Source: Sporosarcina sp. ZBG7A (lineage in GTDB: Bacteria; Bacillota; Bacilli; Bacillales_A; Planococcaceae). From it: DNA of 50,022 nucleotides. The notes under the pieces were generated by a model, which worked only from the letters and a program-made list of their open reading frames with translations, did no database searches and was not told where the DNA came from. Below, piece after piece: positions 43,760 through 50,022 of this stretch. The position numbers were made by a program, and so were the translations under genes. The stretch covers positions 1 to 50,022 of the forward strand of contig NZ_JWIB01000044.1 of the NCBI RefSeq assembly GCF_000813425.1. Reading direction: 5' to 3'. How positions within the stretch are numbered: position 1 is the first letter of the stretch; the number at the start of each line of letters is the position of its first letter.

Positions 43760-44011
43760 TTATTTTAGTCCTCTCCTTTTCAATTCCTTTTCTTGTTTTT
43801 TAGCCTTTTCCGTTAGGATGTACGAGTTTTTATATACACCATAAACAATTAGAACAAATGGAATTGCCGCCACTAGTACACCAGAGAAGGCTCCAATGCT
43901 TGCTGGATTGAACCAGGTGAACTGAATACCAATCGTGTGTAAAAACAAAAAGACAGCTGAAGCCAAACCACCAAACAATCCGATATACTGTTTTAATTTA
44001 TCTGCATTCAC
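43760..44011 (-). CDS. Phage-type holin family protein
   Basis: An 83-residue protein with two membrane helices (YIGLFGGLASAVFLFLHTIG and GAFSGVLVAAIPFVLIVYGVY), then a strongly charged tail EKAKKQEKELKRRGLK. This layout and the YGVYKNSYILTEKAKKQ segment recall phage holins of Bacillus phages. ATG 44011 is preceded by GGAGGGATTCAAG. No endolysin, portal or other phage gene is present, so it is a stray or domesticated copy. Pore function is inferred from family only. Confidence 0.65.
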   Translation of the reverse strand: MNADKLKQYIGLFGGLASAVFLFLHTIGIQFTWFNPASIGAFSGVLVAAIPFVLIVYGVYKNSYILTEKAKKQEKELKRRGLK

Positions 44012-44111
44012 TTGAATCCCTCCTTTCTTAGCTACTCTTTCAGAAGAAATGTGAGCGTGTGTATACCATCTTTTTATACATCTTCCATTGGCTACTATCT
44101 ATTTTATGCAT

Positions 44112-44141
44112 AGAAAAAAAGACATCCTATGAGGGATGTCC
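44112..44141 (-). terminator. Terminator after the TldE/PmbA gene
   Basis: GGACATCCCTCATAGGATGTC folds into an eight-base-pair stem; on the minus strand seven T follow. It lies about 105 bases past the pmbA-type stop. Confidence 0.78.
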
Positions 44142-44247
44142 AGCAATGCCTGTTAACTCTTAATTTCTGATCTCGTAATCCCCTTAAAGGAACCTTTTTC
44201 ACATTCAGGATTACTTTCTCCACCTGTGCTTTAAAACAACATTCCTT

Positions 44248-45591
44248 TTAATCCACTGTTACTGACAGTTCTTTCACTTTTACAGAAGGTGAACCGTACC
44301 CGCCCGGAACGAATTTCAAATCAGATCCAACCGATACGATTCCATTCATATAGTCATAGAAGTTTCCTGCAATAGTCATTTGTTTCACAGGAGACGCGAT
44401 TTTTCCATCTTTAATATAGAAGCCTGATGCGGCCACCGAGAAATCACCTGAAATGGTACTCGTTCCTGAGTGAAGGCCCGACAAATCTGTGATTAACACG
44501 CCTTCCTCTATTGTAGCCATCAATTCTTCCTGGCTTTCTTCTCCTGGGGCAATGTATAGATTATCAGGTGCAACGGATAGCGTACTCTTATAGGACGCTT
44601 TACTTGCATGACCTGTTGAGTCAACGCCTTCTTTTTTAGCAGTTTTCCGATTATGAAGAAGTGTTTTTAAGGTGCCATCCGAGATGATAATCGTTTTTTT
44701 AGTTGCAACGCCTTCTCCGTCGAAATTTCTACCTAATAACGCTTCAGGATGGAAAGGATCATCTACAAGACTAAAGTTTTTCGCTCCAATTTCTTCACCA
44801 ATTTTGTCTTTCAACAATGACTGGCCTTTCTGCGCTTCTTCAGCGGAAAAGATCGGTGTAAATGCTGCTAATAAAGAAGCCGATGCATCATGTCGCATAA
44901 TAATCGGATACTTCCGTGATGGAATCGATTTCTCTCCTAAACTTGAAATTGCTTCTTTCCCTGCTTCATTAGCAATCTCATCAGCATCCAAGGAATTGAA
45001 ATCTCTTGTCAATCGCACCGCGCCACCTGTCTTCATTTCTTCCCCATCTTTAGCAACGGCGTAAATGAAAACAATAAGTCCATTCGTTTTGTCTTGTAAA
45101 GAAAGTCCTTTGTTGTTTGTAAGAACTCGATCCTGTGAAAAGTCTTGTAGTACACAATAATTTACCGAGACAATACGTGGATCATAAGCGAGAGTTTTCT
45201 TTTCTACTTCTTTTATAAAAGCGATTTTTTCTGGAATTGAGACATTCGCAAGCTCATCACTATAACGGGAGTGCTCTGAGTAGTGTTCACTTCCTCCAAA
45301 GATATCCGTTCCGTCATCTTCATCGAGCGCGTCTGCATTCGCTTTTGCACCCTCGATTAAGAAAGAAATGGAATCATCATCAATTTTTTCTGTGTACGCA
45401 TAGCCCATTTTCCCATTGTACAAGCCTCTGAATCCAACACCGCCTTCTTCAGAAGTTTCATAGCTATCAATTTCCCCTTCAAATATCTTCACTTGAAACG
45501 AGTTAGATTTTTCATAGTAAACCTCTGCCTCATGAAAACCAACATCCTGTGCTTTTTTTAAAAGTTCTTCCTGAAATAGTTGAATGTCCAT
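44248..45591 (-). CDS. pmbA: TldE/PmbA family metalloprotease subunit
   Basis: Partner subunit of the TldD protease, 447 residues. It has the TldD/PmbA fold (EVYYEKSNSFQVKIFEGEIDSYE at the start, GVATKKTIIISDGTLKTLLHNRKTAKK in the middle, LSGLHSGTSTISGDFSVAASGFYIKDGK at the end) but no HExxxH metal motif, as expected for the non-catalytic TldE type. In other bacteria the TldD/E complex degrades unfolded peptides and matures or removes microcin-like peptides and antitoxins. It starts two bases after the tldD-type stop (ATG 45591), so the two are coupled. Confidence 0.92.
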   Translation of the reverse strand: MDIQLFQEELLKKAQDVGFHEAEVYYEKSNSFQVKIFEGEIDSYETSEEGGVGFRGLYNGKMGYAYTEKIDDDSISFLIEGAKANADALDEDDGTDIFGGSEHYSEHSRYSDELANVSIPEKIAFIKEVEKKTLAYDPRIVSVNYCVLQDFSQDRVLTNNKGLSLQDKTNGLIVFIYAVAKDGEEMKTGGAVRLTRDFNSLDADEIANEAGKEAISSLGEKSIPSRKYPIIMRHDASASLLAAFTPIFSAEEAQKGQSLLKDKIGEEIGAKNFSLVDDPFHPEALLGRNFDGEGVATKKTIIISDGTLKTLLHNRKTAKKEGVDSTGHASKASYKSTLSVAPDNLYIAPGEESQEELMATIEEGVLITDLSGLHSGTSTISGDFSVAASGFYIKDGKIASPVKQMTIAGNFYDYMNGIVSVGSDLKFVPGGYGSPSVKVKELSVTVD

Positions 45592-45593
45592 TG

Positions 45594-46982
45594 TTATTCC
45601 CCCTTTGTCCCGCCAACGGTAATCTCACTGACACGCAACATGGGTTGGCCGACATTTACGGGGAGACTACCACTGACAGACCCACACATCCCTGCACCAT
45701 GCGCCAAATTGTTGCCGACTTTATCGACTAGCTGCAAAGTTTTCGCACCATTCCCAATAAGCGTTGCACCACGAATAGGACGACCGATCTTACCATCTTT
45801 CACCAAATACGCTTCAGCAACGGCAAAGTTGTAATCCCCTGTTGCTGGATTCACTTGACCGCCACCCATATATTTCGCGTAAATCCCATTTTCTGTAGAT
45901 GCAATGATTTCTTCTGGTGTCGATTTCCCTGGTGCAATATACGTGTTCGTCATCCGTGAAGTTGGATTAAATCGATACGATTGCCGACGAGAAGAGCCAG
46001 TCGCTTCCGCATTCATGCGACGCGCATTGAATTTATCAATCATATACCCTTTTAAAATCCCATTTTCGATCAACACATTTTTACGTGTTCTTTCACCTTC
46101 ATCGTCAATTGTCAGAGAGCCCCACTCATTCGGGAGCGTCCCATCATCAATATACGTCACGATATCAGGAGCAACCTTTTCACCGATGCGATTCGCGAAT
46201 ACAGAGGTGTTCTTCGCCACCGATGTCGCCTCAAGTCCATGGCCGCACGCTTCATGGAAAATCACACCACCAAATTCATTGTCTATGATTACCGGGAACT
46301 TTCCGCTTGGACACTCATCCGCACCAAGCATAGTCACTGCAATACGTGACGCCTCTCCTGCGTAATGTTGAAGATCCAGATTTTCGATGAATTCAAAACC
46401 AGCATGTGCTCCTGGACCGTAGAACCCACTCTGCATTTCCGCACCTTCTGAAGCTGTCGATTGAATCGCAAGTCGTGAATGGACACGTTTATCCTCTACG
46501 AACTTGCCTTCTGAATTGGCAATTAAGACATTCTGTTCCTCATCATAATAACGAAGTCCCACTTGGCGGATGCGCTCGTCATAATTTCTTGCAATTTCGT
46601 TCGCCTTTCTCATCACTGCTACTTTGCGCGCATTCTCAACGGTTTGTGGCAGTTGAGCAATGGTATGAATCGGTTTTATAACTTCCTTTTGTAAGGGATG
46701 GATAATCCCATTTCCGCCTCCACTAATTGCTAGAGCAGCTCGCTTCGCCGCTTCTATCAACCCCTCTTCAGTGAAGTCAGAGGTGTACGTATACACATTT
46801 TGAAGTCCTGAGAAAATCCGTATACCAATTCCGAAGTCACGCCCCGATATACTTCTTTCAATCTTGTCACTTTGTAACTCAATCGAATTCACAAACTTGT
46901 CTTCTATGAAAACCTCAGAGAAATCACCGCCAGTCGATAACGCGGCTTCTAACACATTTTCTATAATGGATTGTTTAATCAT
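45594..46982 (-). CDS. tldD: TldD family metalloprotease subunit
   Basis: Catalytic subunit of the TldD/TldE heterodimer, 462 residues. The zinc motif HEACGH lies in GGVIFHEACGHGLEATSVAK, and the C-terminal cysteine region reads GAGMCGSVSGSLPVNVGQPML, both diagnostic. The N-terminal segment FSEVFIEDKFVNSIELQSDKIERSISGRD binds the partner fold. ATG 46982 follows GGAGGGGGAATG. First gene of a two-gene unit with the TldE partner and a terminator behind. No peptide-toxin gene was recognised nearby, so its substrate is open. Confidence 0.93.
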   Translation of the reverse strand: MIKQSIIENVLEAALSTGGDFSEVFIEDKFVNSIELQSDKIERSISGRDFGIGIRIFSGLQNVYTYTSDFTEEGLIEAAKRAALAISGGGNGIIHPLQKEVIKPIHTIAQLPQTVENARKVAVMRKANEIARNYDERIRQVGLRYYDEEQNVLIANSEGKFVEDKRVHSRLAIQSTASEGAEMQSGFYGPGAHAGFEFIENLDLQHYAGEASRIAVTMLGADECPSGKFPVIIDNEFGGVIFHEACGHGLEATSVAKNTSVFANRIGEKVAPDIVTYIDDGTLPNEWGSLTIDDEGERTRKNVLIENGILKGYMIDKFNARRMNAEATGSSRRQSYRFNPTSRMTNTYIAPGKSTPEEIIASTENGIYAKYMGGGQVNPATGDYNFAVAEAYLVKDGKIGRPIRGATLIGNGAKTLQLVDKVGNNLAHGAGMCGSVSGSLPVNVGQPMLRVSEITVGGTKGE

Positions 46983-47317
46983 TCCTCATTCCCCCTCCAT
47001 TTGGATTATAACCTACATTTTGTTAGAATACATTGATTTAGGTAACTATTCAGTTTTATAATCCCCCACTACTAGTACAGAGCAGAATTAGCCACCGTCA
47101 AAACCGGCAAAGCACACACACGTCCTATGCTCCACGTGAAAATGGCCACCTTCTATTTAGGCAGCCTTCCATTGTATTCTCAGGAATATCTCAATTTTCA
47201 TGAACTATTACATAAGTAGTCAATCTAATAATATTCAGACGAGAAATGACATTCGTTTTAGATATTCAACTTATCGTTTATACTTAGACTCATAACTTCA
47301 CTATGGAGGATTAGACA
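46983..47317. other. Intergenic between tldD and a small plus-strand gene
   Basis: No gene is supported in these 335 bases. The divergent arrangement means it should hold both promoters. GCCACC-rich words around 47091-47160 have no recognised meaning. Confidence 0.35.
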
Positions 47318-47614
47318 ATGGAATTTAAAAATATCGATCAACAAATCATTCAGAAGTATAAAGAAGATGAAACTTTTATGGTGAGACTATTTGTCCAATG
47401 GTGTGCCAATCATGACCTTGACTCACAAACTCTCTATCAAAAAGCATACCCAGCACAACCGTTAAATGTACTCTTAAAAGAAGTGTTGGAAAATGATGAT
47501 GGATTTGACGAACTTCACATCGACAACGAAACGATGCTGGATGTTCTCCAAATGTTCGGAAATGACGACCTAGCATTTGTAGTAGCTGATGAAATTCAGC
47601 GTTTGAAAAAGTGA
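47318..47614 (+). CDS. Conserved small acidic hypothetical protein
   Basis: A 98-residue, acidic, probably all-helical protein with no membrane segment. FMVRLFVQWCANHDLD and LNVLLKEVLENDDGFDELHIDNETMLDVLQMFGNDDLAFVVADEI give it a regular, protein-like composition. ATG 47318 is preceded by GGAGGATTAGAC. I recall similar uncharacterised proteins in other Bacillales but cannot name a family. A downstream hairpin (GCTGCG near 47651 with CGCAGC near 47701, then CCTTTTAATTT) may be its terminator. Confidence 0.7.
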   Translation: MEFKNIDQQIIQKYKEDETFMVRLFVQWCANHDLDSQTLYQKAYPAQPLNVLLKEVLENDDGFDELHIDNETMLDVLQMFGNDDLAFVVADEIQRLKK

Positions 47615-47735
47615 TTTGTACATACAGTCAAAAATAGTTAGTAAGGTATGCTGCGCACCAAACTTTCATGTTTGTTAAATCATTCATGTCTGTTTCGGAC
47701 GCAGCAACCTTTTAATTTACTTCCCGTAAAAGCTC

Positions 47736-48053
47736 TCACTTGGACTTCAAACTAAATATGATTAGTAAAACACCAGCAAACAGACAGACAATCCTCGTCA
47801 AAGAGATCTTTTCAGTGAGCCCACTCAGTGCAACCCCTGTTGTGACAACCAATATAACTGGGCCCACTAAAGCGAGCATGCTATTAATGTAGAAAGCCTT
47901 CTCTAAATCATTGTACTTGTACATTAATGCAGCAGCTGATATTTCTATACTCCCTGAAATCACCCTTAACAAAATGATAAAAAGTAACGCCCTTTCAATA
48001 ACTGTGACCACATCCCCTGTAGTATTCACACTTACTATATGCAACCTGTCCAC
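47736..48053 (-). CDS. YqhV-like membrane protein (DUF2619)
   Basis: A membrane protein of up to 105 residues with three hydrophobic segments. The pattern LRVISGSIEISAAALMYKYNDLEKAFYINSMLALVGPVILVVTTGVAL fits the YqhV/DUF2619 family as I remember it from B. subtilis (LRVLSSMIELTAAIVML...AVVVNSILAIVGPLIF). The start is uncertain: GTG 48053 has AAGG at a long distance, while GTG codons at 48029 or 48011 lie closer to AGGGGAT. Function unknown; the B. subtilis homologue lies near spoIIIA genes, but no such neighbours exist here. Confidence 0.72.
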   Translation of the reverse strand: MDRLHIVSVNTTGDVVTVIERALLFIILLRVISGSIEISAAALMYKYNDLEKAFYINSMLALVGPVILVVTTGVALSGLTEKISLTRIVCLFAGVLLIIFSLKSK

Positions 48054-48310
48054 GCAATATTTGAAAGACCTTCCGTTGTATAACTAGGAAACAGTTCTGA
48101 GTAGCGTCTGATATTATTCATCCACTGACTTAAATGCCAATTTAGAATCTGAATGCCTTTACACCAGGTCTTACTTTTCATTCAAACATTCATGAATTTC
48201 CCTGTAATTTTATAAAATTAACGCGAACAAAACAGCCTAGCAGAATGGATCTGCTAGGCTGAATTAACTTTAGCTATTTGCACATGAAACTTATGTGTTC
48301 GCCAACCATA
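48054..48310. other. Intergenic with the terminator of the next minus-strand gene
   Basis: No gene seen. The only clear structure is the hairpin at 48233-48261. Confidence 0.35.
48229..48261 (-). terminator. Terminator after the 48311-48625 gene
   Basis: CAGCCTAGCAGA pairs perfectly with TCTGCTAGGCTG around a five-base loop, and the minus strand continues TTTTGTT. It lies about 50 bases past the stop codon. Confidence 0.85.
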
Positions 48311-48625
48311 TCACTCAGGCTTTTTCATCAAGTTAAACCGTTCCACACGTTCTTCAAACCCAGCATCCAGCAATGCCTCCACTTCGATTTTCCCGAACAG
48401 ATCAAAATGGGGGTAATCTTTTTTGTAGTCAATCCATTCAGGCTTTAACCCATATGTTTGTCCCCACTCCATCAGGCGATCGAGATTCGCACAGCCTACC
48501 TTTGTCACAGTCTTGCAACCCGGAAAACGGTCATCTAGCCAGTAATGGGTAAGAAACGCAATCTCTCCAGCACGGACCGCCTCTTTCCAAGCACTCAATT
48601 CTGTACGATTAGTTCCGAACGCCAT
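48311..48625 (-). CDS. Conserved hypothetical cytosolic protein
   Basis: A 104-residue protein with many aromatic and charged residues: MAFGTNRTELSAWKEAVRAG, IAFLTHYWLDDRFPGCKTVTKVGC, LDRLMEWGQTYGLKPEWIDYKKDYPHFDLFG. I recall closely similar uncharacterised proteins across Bacillales, possibly B. subtilis YneQ; that name is from memory and uncertain. ATG 48625 follows GTGGGGGACAG, while a longer reading to 48679 begins with a basic stretch absent from the relatives I remember. The clustered histidine, aspartate and cysteine residues could bind a metal, but function is unknown. Confidence 0.75.
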   Translation of the reverse strand: MAFGTNRTELSAWKEAVRAGEIAFLTHYWLDDRFPGCKTVTKVGCANLDRLMEWGQTYGLKPEWIDYKKDYPHFDLFGKIEVEALLDAGFEERVERFNLMKKPE

Positions 48626-48771
48626 CAGTCTGTCCCCCACTGATTTCCGTTTCTTTTTTACTGTTAAACATGTCATCACCTCTGTTGTACATTATACAAA
48701 ACAATAGCGTACCTGCGCCTATAACCTTCGTGATTGCTCAAACATTCATTATTGTTTCGTGTACTTCTCTT

Positions 48772-49419
48772 TTAAGATTGTGGCATCTCATTTTTCTGCT
48801 TTTTCTTAAGAGAGTTCCAAATTTTAATTGACACCGCAAATACAAATACTAATGATCCTATAACAAAGACTAGACCACCTGTAGATTCAGTAAGGCTACT
48901 GCCAATATAACTATATAATATCCTAAGAGGAGTACTCGCAATAATTATGGTTATCATGTAGGTTAAATATTTTATACCTACGGAAGCTGATAAAAAACAG
49001 ATTACATCGGCTGGTGCTATCGGACAAATAATTCCTAGTGCTAGAAATTTGTAATTGTGAGTTTCCAACAAACCGTTCAACTCCGAATGTCGATTCATTA
49101 AATACTTTTTCAACCTATTACCAGCAAAACTCTTAGCAATTACATAAACCAAGCTTTCACTCACTACGATTCCTACTGTTGATAATAGAAAAGCGTCAAT
49201 TGGACTGAAGCATACTCCAGCTAAAATCATAAGAGTTGTACCTGGGATAAGAAATAAAAGCCTAATAATCCATAGAGCTATAAATAATAAGAGTGCATAA
49301 TTCTTGTTTTTGGAAACGAACTCTTTCACCGTATTCACATCAAGTGTCACTAAATCTAAGTAATTTAATATACAGACAAATAAAATCCAAATGGCAACTA
49401 TAATAAAATTCTTTTTCAA
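48772..49419 (-). CDS. TVP38/TMEM64 family membrane protein
   Basis: A 215-residue polytopic protein of the DedA/VTT (SNARE-associated) superfamily. IRLLFLIPGTTLMILAGVCFSPIDAFLLSTVGIVVSESLVYVIAKSFAG carries the typical re-entrant hairpin and glycine/proline pattern, followed by LALGIICPIAPADVICFLSASVG. The TTG at 49419 has AAGGAG ten bases upstream; a longer reading to 49455 starts before that ribosome site. Family members affect membrane lipid distribution; function here unknown. Confidence 0.85.
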   Translation of the reverse strand: MKKNFIIVAIWILFVCILNYLDLVTLDVNTVKEFVSKNKNYALLLFIALWIIRLLFLIPGTTLMILAGVCFSPIDAFLLSTVGIVVSESLVYVIAKSFAGNRLKKYLMNRHSELNGLLETHNYKFLALGIICPIAPADVICFLSASVGIKYLTYMITIIIASTPLRILYSYIGSSLTESTGGLVFVIGSLVFVFAVSIKIWNSLKKKQKNEMPQS

Positions 49420-49455
49420 ATTTTCTCTTCTCCTTAAGTCTTTCCATATATACAT

Positions 49456-49769
49456 AGTAAGAAAGGAAGATTAAGAAATACACCTTGAAATCATTAAGGA
49501 TTCTTAAGTTTTTCAATATATAGGGCTTATTGAATTTACTTAAGTAATCTAAGGAATGAACCACAGTGCTTACCTACAATTCTGATTGGCAAATGACACG
49601 GAATCTTGAGTAAAAGAATCGTTTCCGAAATAAAAAGGGATGTATAGATATTACCTATACATCACATGTTCTATCGTTTTAACTGATACGCGCCAAAAAC
49701 CTTGTTCCCTAATCCAGAAAGATGTGGCTCATCACCCTAACACACATAGTCTTTCACTTGTAGAGCGTC
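49456..49769. other. Intergenic between TVP38 gene and kinase relic
   Basis: No gene is supported over these 310 bases. It contains the terminator at 49637-49663. A 74-codon minus-strand frame (to 49564) overlapping the TVP38 start has no ribosome site. Confidence 0.35.
49637..49663 (-). terminator. Terminator downstream of the histidine-kinase relic
   Basis: GATGTATAG pairs with CTATACATC around a seven-base loop, and the minus strand continues CCTTTTTATTT. It lies about 107 bases past the relic's stop and is probably the old operon terminator. Confidence 0.72.
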
Positions 49770-49952
49770 TTATACATCTTTACTCTGTACAGGTTGTTCA
49801 ACAGTAAAATTCATCCAACCATCCTTGTATTCCGCACGAATTTTGCCATTATGAAGTTCTACGATTCTTTTGGAAATCGAAAGCCCAAGGCCAGCCCCTT
49901 GTGCATCTATTCTCGCCTAATCTCCCCTAAAAAACCGTTCAAACAATTTCAG
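49770..49952 (-). pseudogene. C-terminal relic of a sensor histidine kinase
   Basis: The minus strand encodes KLFERFFRGD, a TAG stop (49917-49919) and ARIDAQGAGLGLSISKRIVELHNGKIRAEYKDGWMNFTVEQP, ending at TAA 49770. The order LFERF, GAGLGLSISKRIV and HNGKI is the F-box/G2-box end of a HATPase_c domain (relatives have FERFYRxDxAR then GTGLGLAI). The rest of the kinase is missing: upstream lies a hairpin (49962-50005). With no start, an amber codon and under 60 residues it cannot work. No response-regulator gene is in view. Confidence 0.85.
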
Positions 49953-49961
49953 ACTGTAGAC

Positions 49962-50005
49962 AAAAGGGTTGGAAATCGAAATGATTTCCAACCCTTTTGA
50001 TTTTT
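49962..50005 (+). terminator. Strong hairpin at the window's end
   Basis: CAAAAGGGTTGGAAATC pairs with GATTTCCAACCCTTTTG around GAAAT, and on the plus strand ATTTTTG follows. It abuts the broken 5' end of the kinase relic, so the deletion joint lies here. It may terminate a plus-strand transcript or belong to a minus-strand gene beyond the window. Confidence 0.65.
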
Positions 50006-50022
50006 GTTCGTATAAATCTGCA

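Noticed and set aside
1..50022. CRISPR array, integrase, transposase or tRNA-bounded island
   Set aside because: No regularly spaced repeats, no transposase or integrase frames and no tRNA genes were found on either strand.

Overview
The window reads as a low-GC Gram-positive chromosome of the order Bacillales, most like Planococcaceae (Sporosarcina and relatives). The evidence is the set of recognisable modules: T-box leaders, a guanine riboswitch, a SigV/RsiV pair, ClpE with CtsR boxes, YqhV- and HemAT-like proteins, and strong Shine-Dalgarno sites with frequent TTG/GTG starts. The genus is inference. No rRNA, tRNA, CRISPR array, insertion sequence or prophage was found. The region is a metabolic and stress stretch with a gene-poor, decayed accessory part in the middle.

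Layout. (1) 53-6575, minus strand: an amino-acid catabolic locus holding a PLP aminotransferase, an aldehyde dehydrogenase, a substrate-binding lipoprotein, an L-lysine 6-dehydrogenase-like enzyme, a permease and an ATPase. Together they suggest uptake of lysine (or a close analogue) and oxidation through allysine and 2-aminoadipate to 2-oxoadipate. (2) 6983-9848, minus: a nucleoside scavenging operon under a guanine riboswitch, with nucleoside hydrolase, a decayed second hydrolase and a NupC transporter. (3) 10168-13644, minus: small accessory genes (three GNAT acetyltransferases, a methyltransferase, a lipoprotein broken by an amber codon). (4) 13890-17515, minus: a short methionyl-tRNA synthetase behind a Met T-box and an MFS transporter behind its own T-box, whose specifier aligns as CAA. 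(5) 17664-20146, minus: a SigV-like ECF sigma factor, RsiV-like anti-sigma factor and peptidoglycan deacetylase, a probable lysozyme-response module. (6) 20363-24926, plus: oligopeptidase B, then a TetR regulator and a MATE exporter that share a 27-bp inverted operator. (7) 25073-26863, minus: a catalytic-core ThrRS lacking the N-terminal TGS/editing region, behind two tandem Thr T-boxes and a near-consensus promoter.

(8) 27182-33411: an accessory zone with a CPBP protease homologue, PhzF-like protein, small membrane proteins, paralogous membrane-anchored hypotheticals, a zinc-protease-like lipoprotein, a decayed gene, a dispersed GGGCCA-type intergenic motif and a large palindromic repeat. 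(9) 33780-38487: EamA exporter, ClpE under CtsR, CidA/LrgB holin-like pair. (10) 38675-47614: amidohydrolase, M42 aminopeptidase and a decayed copy of it, HemAT-like oxygen sensor, a lone phage-type holin, the TldD/TldE (PmbA) pair and a small acidic protein. (11) 47736-50022: small membrane and conserved proteins, a TVP38/TMEM64 protein and the relic of a histidine kinase.

The most distinctive pattern is three independent T-box transcription units within about 11 kb: an accessory-type MetRS, an MFS pump and an editing-less ThrRS, with a MATE pump under a local TetR regulator between them. This could be a set of antibiotic- or starvation-responsive functions, but that is inference from gene content.
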